The notes beneath the pieces are model-generated. The model worked only from the letters and a program-made list of their open reading frames with translations. It was not told the DNA's origin and did not search any database. Shown piece by piece: positions 42,661-54,500 of a stretch of 64,000 nucleotides of DNA; positions within the stretch are counted from its first letter, which is position 1; the number at the start of each line of letters is the position of its first letter. Origin of the DNA: Dendrophyllia cribrosa (taxonomy: Eukaryota; Cnidaria; Anthozoa; Scleractinia; Dendrophylliidae); the NCBI GenBank assembly GCA_024195265.1, contig JAJLRJ010000004.1, positions 38,881,030 to 38,945,029 of the forward strand, read 5' to 3'. Made by a program: the position numbers and the translations under genes.

Positions 42661-43130
42661 CCATCTCCCAACGAAGCAGACTGTTTGTTTTGAAACAGTT
42701 ATTTTGACGGTTATTATTTTACTTATAATTATTTCTGTCAATGTGCGCGTGAGCTCGAAGTGAATAAGAATGTGCGCGTGGGCTCGAAGTGAATTAGAAT
42801 GTGCGCGTGAGCTCGAAGTGAATTAGAATGTGTGCGCGAGCTCGAAGTGAATGGGAAGCGGTCAATCGATAAACTAGACGGGAGTATAAATTGGAACACT
42901 GATAATTTCAAATGAAACATCTGCTTATAGCGAAATGACTGTGGGGTTTTGTAAATGGTTCATAAGTCCTTGCAGACGATGCGTCGGAAACGGCGGAGGC
43001 ATTTTTCCGGTCGAGGTTACAGAAAGCGTTCTCGACAATTGTATTAGCGATTAATACTGCTCAGCTATAAAAAAAGCAATCTGGCTTCGAAGGGTTACTA
43101 ACATGGCAAAGAATCCTGTTGGTTATGCTA

Positions 43131-43261
43131 CAATCTCGGACGGAATGAAAGGAGAAATAACACCTCCCCTTCCCTCAATTCAAAGATGGATACGCGCGAA
43201 AAGCAAAACGCGCCATTTTCCCATCACCGAGCTGGGGGAGAGGGGGGAGGGTACAAGATTG
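43131..43261. mobile_element. 131-bp TA-flanked MITE in copia copy 2
   Basis: Ends CAATCTCGGAC and (inverted) CAATCTTGTACCC, flanked by TA (43129-43130, 43262-43263). Copy 1 reads GGTTATGATAGGACC without it. Confidence 0.8.
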
Positions 43262-43712
43262 TAGGACCAAGTACATCGATATACGCTACCACTTTGTTAG
43301 CAAAGGAGTACAGAACGGAGCGATCGATTTGAAATATGTTGCCTCGATCTGATGAGATGGACGCAAACATTCTAACGAAGCCTCTGTCTAAGCATTGCTG
43401 AGAGAAACTCGTCACTGAACTAGGAAAGAATCATTGGACCGAGAGTTTTTTCTGTTGTTTTTGAAACAATGACTTTTCGTTTGAATTTTCTTTTAAGGAG
43501 GCTCGACTCAGTTTTTTTTTTGCCGTGGAGTGTATGTTTTGAAATCAAAATTTCGCAGGGAAGACATGCTTCGATTGCTTTCATACTTCACCAAGTTTAT
43601 GAAATGTGATCAAAGTTTTACGTGCCACTGGTTTCCAAGCGACAGCAGTTATACTATAGCAACACCAGCTGATTGCCCTTTGTTTTAAACAATGTCGTTT
43701 TTCTCAAAATCT

Positions 43713-43843
43713 GGTTCTGTCCTCGTGTACGGGTTCACAAGGGATTTCACATTGTATTCCCTTTGTTTATAGGATTATGTCCGTGTAGTCTATTGTTTAG
43801 TCTTTTGTTATTGTCCTTTTGTGCCAGTACACCAGGACAAACC
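43713..43843. mobile_element. 131-bp MITE with 8-bp target duplication
   Basis: Ends GGTTCTGTCCTCGTGTAC and inverted GGTTTGTCCTGGTGTAC. CAAAATCT is duplicated exactly (43705-43712, 43844-43851). Copy 1 at about 36508-36520 is uninterrupted. hAT-like by duplication length. Confidence 0.8.
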
Positions 43844-44200
43844 CAAAATCTAGTAAGACACTTCATAATGAAACCTTCAAATTTTTAGTACTCACATATC
43901 ACTAGCTGCAGATGAAGCTTCTAGAAAATTTATAAGACGGTTTTCAAGTAAAGCAAAAATCATTTTTAAGGCTTGATAGACAATATTCTATTCTTTAATA
44001 ATACATCCCTTCATTGTAGTGATTTTTGTTGTCTTTATCTTGCATTCCGTTTCCTCATTTTTTCATGCGCTTTACTGCTTTATTGAAATTAATTTATTCG
44101 TATCATTTTTCACTATTTGTCAAACGTGCTACAGATAGGTAGCCGAAAGCTCATAGTTTTAAAATATTCTAACCAGAGAACGTTCTTTTTACATTTGAAT

Positions 44201-44367
44201 TTGCCTAGTTCCTAGGCCTCTATATTTCGCCGCGGTCAATCCATTTCGGGTCACGCGGTCAATCCGTTTCGGGTCACGTGGTGCGAGCAGTCCGGCAGTT
44301 CGTCTCGGCTACGTCACTGAAACGGATTGACCGTGAAGGACTGGGAAAGCCGTACAGGAACTAGGCA
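44201..44367. mobile_element. 167-bp MITE, 10-bp target duplication
   Basis: Inverted TTGCCTAGTTCCT ends; ACATTTGAAT is duplicated exactly (44191-44200, 44368-44377). It contains a 23-bp tandem repeat beginning CGGTCAATCC. Confidence 0.8.
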
Positions 44368-44566
44368 ACATTTGAATAACGTTTAACCCTGCTTACGCGT
44401 CCATTTTTACATACATTACATGTCTTCATAATTGACTCTGGGAGTGATAGGGTTAACCGTAGCCGCTATAGTTCTAGGTAATGCTAAAAAAGGCGCGTAT
44501 TTTGAAGGCGAAAAAAAGGCTTTTTTGAAATTTTAAACACTTTAAAGCTTGAAGTCGTTTTATATA

Positions 44567-44753
44567 CAGTGGAACCCCGCCTTACAGTCACCTCGATAAT
44601 TCGGTCACCTTGTTATTACGGTCACTTTTTTTTGTCCCGGCGAAACGCGCGCCCATACATTTTCTTATAATGAAACCCCGTTAATGCGGCCGCCCCGTTA
44701 ATACGGCCAAATTTTCATGGCCTGTTGGTGACCGTATTAACGGGGTTCCACTG
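44567..44753. mobile_element. Pogo/Tigger-like MITE
   Basis: Termini CAGTGGAACCCCG and the complement are flanked by TA. Internal CCGTTAAT(A/G)CGG motifs recur. These ends are the well-known signature of pogo-group elements. 187 bp, no coding capacity. Confidence 0.85.
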
Positions 44754-45222
44754 TACATATAGAACTACAAGAAACCGAAGAAAAAAAAGTCGTGTCATGT
44801 ACTCTTTTATCCTTTGTGAATGAAGTCTAAAGACTTCCATTGAAAAATACCAACGCCAAGACATTTCGAGTTTTCTTTTTGTGGTGCCTAACAGCTAGAT
44901 TAGCTTAGATTGCCATGTCTGGGCAACGTTCAATAGTATTGAAACTTTGCTAAGCCGTCAGTTTTGTCTTACTTTCTATTCTTCCCCGAAATGACCATTG
45001 AAACTGGTAATCCCGTCTCGGGCGTATGCAAATATTTAAATCTCCCAGTTTGGATTTAATTTGTGCGAGAGACTCAGTTTAAAAGTATTTTGTGCTTGGT
45101 TCTTGTGTGGTAAGTTTTGACTTTCTTTGTGTCTTTAATTTTGCCTCGCAGATGTGGAAACGAAATGAGCATTCAGCGTTTATCTTGGTTCTAACTTTAG
45201 TTCGTCACGTCCCCTGCACTTA

Positions 45223-45380
45223 ACCCTTTCACTCTCAGAGTCATATATGGAGACATGTTGTGTGGTTCTAACTTTTGAGTCTGTGGACGAAATTCTATGG
45301 TGTGACCATTCAAATGAAACCTCTTTGGCAGTACTTTTGCATGATATAATTTGTTTCTCAATATTTTACAAAGAGGCTCT
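45223..45380 (+). repeat. Single unit of the 88-bp repeat family
   Basis: AACCCTTTCACTCTCAGAGT is followed by one GTTCTAACTTTTGAGTCTGT unit. Same family as 51172-51634 and the 40-bp arrays. Confidence 0.75.
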
Positions 45381-45639
45381 GCTCGCAGGGTAGGATTTTT
45401 CTTGAATTTACGAACTTCAAAAAAAAGTTGTGCTTTTAGAATTTAACTTACATTATAATATGACCGTACGGCCCCGCTGACGCAATCCTACAGAAAATAG
45501 AATCGCAAGGTGACGTGAGCGGGGCCGGACGGGTTGACGTGAGCCGGTCCAGAAAAAGCCGTCCGGCCCCGCTCGAGTTCAAGCGACCTTGCACTGCACG
45601 ACTATTCTTGTACTTTGTAGTCATATTATAAAATACTTA

Positions 45640-45643
45640 TTGG

Positions 45644-45674
<31 letters not shown>

Positions 45675-45732
45675 TGCTCTCGATCGTGGTGTACGGACCT
45701 CGCTGCGCTTGGTCCGTACGCCATGACCTCAA

Positions 45733-45775
<43 letters not shown>

Positions 45776-45776
45776 G
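45640..45776. mobile_element. Hairpin element, GGCTGAGTGGGAGGGCCGG ends
   Basis: Inverted arms of about 34 bp (GAGTGGGAGGGCCGGACGGG and complement) surround an inner GTACGGACC/GGTCCGTAC pair. Related GGCCGGACGG motifs occur just upstream at 45510-45560. Confidence 0.6.
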
Positions 45777-46212
45777 CATAGGATTTAAGCCAAAAAAAGA
45801 CATAATGTTCATCATGTTACGAGCGTGGGACAAATTGAGAAAAACATATGCGTCCCCGACATGAAACGAACCTATGACCTTCCGTAAACCGGTCCTAACC
45901 GTCATCTAACAATCTTTCTCATTTCATTTCCGAGCTTAAAGTTTGTTCATCTTTCTTTATTTATCAGGACGTCAACTGTTACCAAAGCTTACTCTTGAAA
46001 TTAGTCCAGACACTAAAAATGTCACTGAAATGCAGTTAAACATGTCCTTCTTTGAGTGTAAACAGCACAATGCATGCTCATATTCGGTGTGCTTCGTCAG
46101 GCATGTCGGCATGTGATTTTGCCATAGGTCTTCAGTTAAGGCAATATTTAATCCATTAGGTTCCGAGTGGAACAAAGGGCATCGACAGTGCTGCGCCAGC
46201 GGAACTTAAAGG

Positions 46213-46319
46213 TCCTGAGGGTGACTTGAACTCGGGCCTTCCGACTATTACTCCCGGCCCAACACTAAACCACACAAGCCACAACCTCAATCCACTACAC
46301 TATCGAGGAACACATAGTT
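46213..46319 (-). repeat. tRNA-derived sequence (SINE-like or pseudo-tRNA)
   Basis: On the minus strand TCCTCGATAGTGTAGTGG resembles a tRNA 5' half with an A box, and GAGTTCAAGTC fits a B box. They are too far apart for a normal intronless tRNA, and the acceptor ends pair poorly. Confidence 0.4.
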
Positions 46320-46894
46320 TAAAGGCAATAACGAGTGAAAATTGGCCAAGATACTTGGTTTGAGGACAACTTTCCTTTTCGGTGTCATCACTAATTGGAC
46401 TAATCTGGTGCATAAAGGCCTTCTAAGAGAGGTTGCCGCTTGGGAACATCCTTCTCAGTTCCTAACGTATGGCGGCACTGCATAACCTATGGAATTCTTG
46501 TGTACACTGCACCCCGTTGCTGTCCCCGTTGCTCAAACGTTTTCTTCCATGTGGTAATTTCAATGTACTTAATTGCAAGAAATAGGTTTGTAGGCTGCCT
46601 TTCAGTTGATTGCTTCAGAGCTATTAAGATTGCAACTGGTGTTAAAACTGAACTCTTTTAAATCCTTGAGCAAGTGAATTGTGCAATAGTGTTTATGTTT
46701 GTTGTCTTTCAGTTTTTGCCACAGTCAGGCTCTAAATGCTTCAAAAATGGGGAAAAAACACAAAATGGTCTGTTCATTTGTAATTGGGTTTTACTTTCTG
46801 CGTTCGTTACGCTATTTATTCAACTCTGTCACCATAAAAATTTCGAAATGGCGGTTTTAGTCACTTTACTTCACCGGCTGCTTTTCTTTTGAAT

Positions 46895-47151
46895 TGCGAC
46901 GCTTGTATTGAAACGTTCCTGCTTGAATAGTCCGCCGTAATGAATGGTTCATAAATACGATTAATACGCGTAAGGTCCGGCCATTCTGCCCGAGTGCCCG
47001 ATGTGATCTATGAGAGAGGCTTGCTTTATTAAATTGTGGCGCTTTTATTGAACATTCCTGCTTGAATAGTCCGCCATAATGAATGGCTCACTAATACGCC
47101 GCGTAAGGTCCGGCCACTCTGCCCGATGTGATCCATGAGAGGGACTTGCTT
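46895..47151 (+). repeat. Direct dimer, unit about 130 bp
   Basis: Two copies share TTCCTGCTTGAATAGTCCGC, GTAAGGTCCGGCCA and GATGTGATC.ATGAGAG. Confidence 0.8.
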
Positions 47152-47159
47152 GCCATCAG

Positions 47160-48230
47160 GCGGAATTCGTTATAAAGCAAAGTAAACACGGTTTAGAATA
47201 ATCAAGTTTCCTTGCAATCGTTGGGAATACGTTTTGACAGATAAAAGCACTTTGCTCTAGGCAATGCATCTGTCCAGTGAAGTCGTTCGTGTGCAGGCTA
47301 AGCTAAGCTAAGCATAATTCGTATGTTGCCACGCTTTTTCGTTTTTCTCGTGAAATCTTTTTGTTGTTGTTGTACATAAGGTATATTTTTGCAGCTTTCA
47401 CCTTGTCCTGATAGATTTTTCCAGTTAAAATAAGCTTAAAATACAATATATGTTCTTTTAAATAATCATTGTTTTTGTAAAATCCCTTTTGAGTTTTCTT
47501 TTTCATACGTATACAATGGGACAATGGTTTCGCATTTCCGGTGTTGTGTTTAATCTGACCCTCTTCGCATTTTGCCCAGCGCAGACATCACCGGTCAATC
47601 TTTTCCATCCGACCCTGTTGTTCACATCTGACTGCCATACATCAAGGACATGGCCACATTGACTTAAGAGCGCTTTTGCAAGTGTCCTTGAAACGAAGCC
47701 TTGTCGACCTACTGGGCGAGCCGAGAACCATGAGAGAACTCACAGTTCAGCAGTTATACAAGAGCAGTTACATACATACAAAAACACAACTTTGTTTTTA
47801 CACGGACATTTCATCAATTTATACAAATTGATTTACAGAAAAGCCGTGTTTAATGAATAGAATACCTTCTCGCGATTTTTATAATTGGACAATAGATGCA
47901 TTACCTAGAACTAAGTGCAAGGAAACTTGAGTTTTTCTAAAACTAAAATTAATAATTCACCGATACCCATTTTCGTTCGTAACAAGGTACAAACGATTAA
48001 CCTTTTCATCTTTCTCAGTTAGATTTCATGTATAGTTTTTTCAGTTTGATCCCTTATAGTTTGTCCCACAATTTAGCCTTCTGTCTTTTAATTGTATACT
48101 AATATTACTGTGCTCATACGAGTAGCGTTTGTGAGTGGTTTGGCCTCGTTTTTTTTTGTCGTTTGTCTAAACTCCACAATACAAAAACAAAAGACTGTTA
48201 CTAGTACTTTTTCTATCGCTCTCGCTTCCT
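47160..48230. other. Upstream of the vWA gene, nothing recognised
   Basis: AT-rich with no supported exon. It may include promoter or 5' UTR sequence of the downstream gene. Confidence 0.4.
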
Positions 48231-48233
48231 TTG

Positions 48234-48235
<2 letters not shown>

Positions 48236-48314
<79 letters not shown>
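48236..48314 (+). repeat. TC dinucleotide microsatellite
   Basis: About 38 TC units located about 280 bp upstream of the vWA gene's start codon. Confidence 0.95.
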
Positions 48315-48318
<4 letters not shown>

Positions 48319-48593
48319 CGGTGATTTTCGGGCTGATCGGGGTCATAAAAACCCTTGTTTGGCCTAGTTGTAGTGAAATTGCTATAATTTTCATCGGAAC
48401 ATGTGAAGAGTGTATGAGAGAACCCCTGACCCTGGACACCCCAAATAAACATATTTTTAATGAATAAATGTTTCATACAACACGTCCATATACATATACG
48501 GGCGTGTTGAGTAATTACTTTATTTTAAGATATGCGAATATGCCGTAACACGCCATCATGATCTTTCCTTCAAATATTCTTCTAGGAAACAAG

Positions 48594-51500
48594 ATGAATG
48601 CATTTGGAATATCGGTGTGCCTTTTCTGGATACTGTCGGTAACAGCCGCTGGTAAGAGTAATTCATTGCACTGTCAATTGTACTAACACTGAAAGCAACC
48701 CATATTAGGGCTGACGACGTTTCTGAAAACTCTTGAAGATATTTTGCAGTATTTCGTGCCCGAGAATTTAATTTTTTCCAATACCTTTTTATCGCGCCTG
48801 GGTGCGTTTTAAATGTAAACTAACCGAATTTAATTTGGTGTATTAAATTAATATAGGATTTAGTATCAAGTTTTCAAAATTAACCCCTGTTCTTGAAGTT
48901 CCAAAAGATAGCCAGCGAAAGTGACGTCAGACACTCAAAAATCTCTCTCTCTGGAGTTTTTGTTTTGAAAGGAACGGCAAAATAATGTGCAGAGGCACTT
49001 GGCGTTTTCACATTACAAGCTAAGTTTGTCTTAAGAAAGAGCTTGACTCCAACGCACTTGAGATTCTCAAGTAGCACTTCAGAAAATTGGGGTTCAAACC
49101 TGATGCGAAAGTGTATTACTTGGAACATAAACTGTCAATCACTATCGGTTTTTTGCGCCGCTGCACGTGCCTTTTAGTCGGCTACTGTTTTTCTATTGGT
49201 CAAAGTACCTTCTCACTTGGTCAACGTTCGATAACATCGACTGAGACCAGATTGGACACCTTATTGAGAGTTATATAACGGATTAACTGGTTAGCTTTCA
49301 GTTGAGGTTGGGGTCAGCAGTTTATATAGTTAAATTTAGGACTAAGCAACCCAAAAAGCTAGGTGTTACAGTGGTACGGTAGGCTATGTAAGCTTAAGCC
49401 TAGCTGAGGTCACAGGTTCAATCCTGAGTGGGGATTTTTTTATTTTCTTTTTTACACTTAAAAATTTATTGAAAATAAAATTCCAAGTGTCGACATTACG
49501 TTATATAAGTCTCAATAAGGTGTCCGACCTACTTCACCCTATGTTACCTTATGCCGACCTTGGTCTGAAGTGCAGTGTAGATTATATTTCGGCTCCTTTG
49601 AAGCAGACACGTTTCCATGGTAACAAAGTAGGGTTCAAGTCACTTAGGATGTACTTAGAAGCACTAGTGTGAAACCACCAATTGAGAGGAATTTTTGAGT
49701 CTTTGGCGTCACTTTCGTTGGCTATCTTTTGGAACTTCAGGGACTTGCAAATTTAATGGCGGCCGTGCAAATGCGAAAAGTACGGCCGAAAAAAAAATTG
49801 TTTCCTTCATGATCGGATTGAAAAACGGTTTGGACAGGTTACTAAATACATTATTATACATGAAAAAAAAAAGAGATTTAAAAATTTGATCGAACTGGCA
49901 CTCCATTGAGTCCTTTTGAGGTGAATGCCCGCCTGATGGCGTCTTAAAACTTTGCACTTTTTTTTTTTTTTCTAGATTCAAGTTGTGTGCTTGACCTTGG
50001 TTTGGTGGTCGATACAACAAAAAGCATCAAAAAAGAAAACGTCCCTAAACTGAAAGAAGCTCTCAAACTTATTGCCACGCAGTTTACAATATCTGAAGAT
50101 AAAACGCGTGTGTCCCTTGGGACATTCGCCAAAACAAGCGTCATTCACAACTTCTTCAAAGATTCCGACTATTACAGTAAAGAAGCCGTGATGAGTTTGA
50201 TAGATACCAACATTGGTGAGCTGACAAAGATCACCCGCCTGGACAATGCTCTTCAGATGGCGGACATGGAAATGTTTAACCATGAAAATGGTCAAAGACT
50301 TGGAGTGCGGAGTGCGATGGTGTTGTTTACAGATGGGAGGTCTCATCCTAAAACAAATGTTGACATGTACATGTCATCCTTGATGAGCATAAAGGTAAGA
50401 AATTAACTAGTCACTCTTGGATAAAGGGTATTCATGTCGGTAGAGTCTACCTGCTATAGCTCAGAAGAAGGTCAGACACCTTATTGAGAATTATATAACG
50501 TAATGTCGACACTTAGAATTCTATTTTCAATACATTTTTAAGTGTAAAAAAGAAAATCTAAAATCCCCACTCAAGATTGAACCTGTGACCTCAGCTAGGC
50601 TTAGGCTTACATAGCCTACCGTACCAGGGTACCACCTAGCTTCTCGGGTTGTTTAGGCCTAAATTAAAGGAAGATATTACCATCTTCCCAGCGTGCTTTG
50701 GGTAAATTTCGGTTGAATGACTTCCGGTGGAACCGAAGAACGCACGTAAATATTTTAGTCAAAACGGGTTAAAACTCTGATAATGGTTTATTGTCCTTCG
50801 AAAATAAATTCACTTGATATCTTCCTTTTGGTGTTTTATAATCATTTCATGTTTGTCAAAGGTACTTAGTTTTATTTTGGGTCAGTTTTGACTCATAGGA
50901 TTCATAATCGCAGCTAATCGCCATAACATAGCTACTAAAAGGACCATTTTTGTCACGTTTTCTTTCCCTTTTAGTCAAAAGGTGTCCGTGTGGTCGTTGT
51001 TGGTATCGGTCCTGGCACAAAAAAGAAAAAATTTCGAAACGTACTGAAAGCGATTGGAGGAACAGAAATATTCTACGTCGATGATTATGACGAACTAGGT
51101 GATGCAGCCAGCGGCATCGCTACATTGATTTGTCGTAAGTATTGAAGCAAGATCAAATGAGGAATTCGCGCTTTACCCTTTCCCTCCCAGAGTCAATATG
51201 GAGACATGTAGTGCAGTTCTAACTTTTGAGTCTGTTGACAAAATCCTATGGTGTGACCATTCAAATGAAACCTCTTCAGCAGTACTTTTGTATGGTACCA
51301 TTTGTTCTAACTTTTGAGTTTGTGGACGAAATCCTATGGTGTGACCATTCAAATGAAACCTCTTCAACAGTACTTTTGAATGGTGCCATTTGTTCTAACT
51401 TTTGAGTCTGTTGATGAAATCCTATGGTGTGACCATTCAAATGAAACCTCTTCAGCAGTACTTTTGCATGGTACCATTTGTTCTAACTTTTGAGTCTGTT

Positions 51501-54500
51501 GACAAAATCCTATGGTGTGACCATTCAAATGAAACCTCTTCATCAGTACTTTTGCATGGTACCATTTATTTTTCGATATTTTACAAAATAAAATTTGGGA
51601 TTTTCCTTGACACTCTTGGAAGTTTAAAGGGTTAATAGGAAATCAGGGCAAACATTCCGTCAAATACGGTGTTTGTATGATCCAGTGTCAAATAATTTCG
51701 TTAAAATTTAGATTTTCTAGTATTTCTAAATTGAAAAATTAAGATACCTGAAAGAAGACTTTACTTTACATTTACAGATAAATGTATGGAAAACCAAAAA
51801 AGTAATTGCACACACAGCTACATCTCTCAAATGTGATGAGTAAAATAAATTCTTCCTAGTATTGTAAGTTTTCAATTCACAAATTTTAGAAAATCTAAAT
51901 TTTACCGAAATTATTTGACACTGGACGTCCCATACAAACACCGTTTTGCCCACTATAGGTGGTTTGCAACCATTCCCTGAGGACTAAGACAAAAGCCTAG
52001 CGGCCATGCTGGTGGACGGAACAAAAGAAAGTAATAGATGCTAATGAGAGATCTTTTGTTTCGACACCAGCGTGACGTCAGGTGAAAACGTCCTATAGGA
52101 ATACCCTCCGGGATAGAAACCGAAGATTAGCGCCAATTCATAGTTAATAAAGAGAAATGGTTTTGAAACCTGAGAAATTTCTTTGTTCGATGTTTTTGTT
52201 ATCGTTTTCGGCCTTGACCGTGCACAACCACAAAATATGTTGAGCTTTTGTTCGAGTAACTGATCAATAGAAATGTTGCCATTTAGTTATTCAGTCATGG
52301 TGTGTGATTTAAAAACAAAAGATGTACACGGTCAAGTACAGTTCAACATAAATTGTAGCTCCTTTGTTATCACCATTGAAGTCTGCAAGGTTTCATAACC
52401 AGTCCCTCGATTAACTATGCACCAATCTAATGAGTAACCAAAGTAATTAGTTTCGTCCATTATAACAGATGAATACAATCAAATAAAGTAATCATGCAGA
52501 ACTCGAAGCTAAGACATGTAGGCGGCACCAAGCGCGGGAAAATGCATGCGACTCGAAGTCACAATTGGTTTCGACCCTCAATTGAAAACCTCTCTCCTGG
52601 TCGAAAGTAATTTCGCGATTGCTTTGGTTTGGTATTTCTACGTTTTGTGATTGGCTAAAAAATCTCGCGCCACTTTCTCAGCCCATCAGAAGTAAAACCA
52701 AAACCAATCGTGACCTGCTCACACGCGTTTTCCCGCGCTTGGCGGCGGCTACATGTATTTGCTTCGAGCTCTGATTGGTTCATTGGATTGTCTACGGCTG
52801 CTGTGATTGGCCAGAGTAATTACTTTGGTTTTGGTTTTTACGACACTCAACTAAAAACCGCTCTAATTATATCAACTAATTAATTACGACGTCATCGTTA
52901 TTGTTCATCAGCATCATATCCATGCGATCCTGGACTTGACCTGGCACTAGTGGTGGACCGAACAGAAAGTGTTGGTTATACGAATTTCGAGTTGATCAGA
53001 GGTTTTCTCTTGCAACTTGTCGACGCGCTGACAATCAGCCATGAAAATACCCATATTGGAATGATTCTGTTTGGCGAATATCCAGAGGTGTTATTCTCCT
53101 TTGGTGATAGTAAATACCACAGTGGCGACAAAGTGCATGAAGTGATAGAGAACATGCCCGCGAATCTGAGCTCGAAGACGTTTATTGATCGGGCACTGAC
53201 TACAACTAACGACCTTTTCGCGGAGGAAGCAGGAGGTCACAGGCCTGGATATCCAAAAATGATGATTCTGTTGACGGATGGAAAAACAAATCCTGATTCT
53301 AAACCGTTCAAAGATGTGGTTCCAGAACTTCAGGTATGATTGAGGCTCAGTTCAGATAAGGAGAATTTTAAAGTGCTTAATTCAACGCGAGAAATGCTCT
53401 GTCACCCAAAAACAGTCAACACAAATTTTTCTAACCCAAAGAAGGCCTTCGAACCTCCCAGTCGCTGACATACCTGAGCTCCCCCCCTCCTCTTTCATGG
53501 GGGTTTAAGTAATGATCCGCATAAGAAGGAAAGTGCTAACGGCAATGCACGATGGAATGTCAACTTTTTTCATTGCTACAACTGGTGAAGCAAAATTATA
53601 TTATTAGCTATTGTCTTGTGCTATTTTGATTGGTTAAGCACGAACATTTCCTAAAATTTATCTGACGCAAATGGATATTCTTTATTTTTATACTGAAATA
53701 TAATTATAAACCATTAGCTCCTCTCCTGTTCTTGAAATCAAAGACATTCTATGTGAGAAAGAGCCAATGCCGCAGAACAATGAAGTTTACTTTCTTCGTT
53801 CTTATGTGGGGCGTTACTTAATTTAGCGAGACGTTTTCTTCTTGCAGTTATCCTCTAATATTGCTCTGACGCTGATTTTTGCAGGCCAAAGGTGTTAAGA
53901 TGGTTGCTATCGGTGTTGGGAATTATGAGGAATTTGAGGATGAACTGAATGAGATTGCAAGAGACAATGTTTACACTGTAGACGACTTTCGGGAGCTTTC
54001 GGATTTGTTTACTGGAATACTGGATGAGACCTGCGACAGTAAAGGTGAGAATTTTTTCCTGCAACTTCCATCGCAACGCTAACGAGAGCTGTTACGAGAC
54101 TACTAGTATCCCAAGACACAGCGTTACTTGTGTCGTCACGCAACGCTCCTCCCCACGAAAAAGGTGCGTTGCGTGACAACATAAATAACGGCTGCGCACA
54201 GCACAGCCCCCGTATAATTAAGAGGACGCGACTCAGGTTTGTTTACACTTTGGTCCACCAATATGGCGGCGTAGCAACGGTTGTCAAGATTTTTGTCACG
54301 TGAGTAAAAATTAAACGATCTCTGATTGCGAGACAAGTTACTGATGAACTGATCCCCTTTCCGCAACTCGTCTTGCAACGGTAAATTGCGTTGCGAGTTG
54401 CAGGAAAAGTTGAGCACTTGCAATCTTGCGAGACATGTTGCGGCATATACCCCCTACCCGTTACGTTGCAAGTCGCAAAAGTCAAATTTACCGGGTAGGC

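Larger units (their letters stand above)
37930..44130 (+). repeat. Segmental duplication, copy 2 (6.2 kb)
   Basis: Direct-orientation partner of 26065-36790. Insertions specific to this copy are a LINE tail (41360-41588), a tRNA-like tandem block (41893-42360) and two MITEs in the copia relic (43131-43261, 43713-43843). Confidence 0.85.
42686..44130 (+). mobile_element. Deleted copia-type retrotransposon, copy 2
   Basis: LTR-like start TGTTTGTTTTGAAACAG, then four tandem units around GTGCGCGTGAGCTCGAAGTG (42740-42852). Next is the Gag start (FQMKHLLIAK, stop, LWGFVNGS; AFSTIVLAINTAQL), followed directly by the RNase H end (YVA.., ILTKPLSKH). Two MITEs are inserted. Non-functional. Confidence 0.75.

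Noticed and set aside
48167..48476. Arg-Glu and Ser-Leu dipeptide frames
   Set aside because: Translations of the TC dinucleotide repeat.
49341..49440. Possible functional tRNA gene in vWA intron 1
   Set aside because: A good B box but a poor A box and no cloverleaf; better explained as a SINE-like arm.
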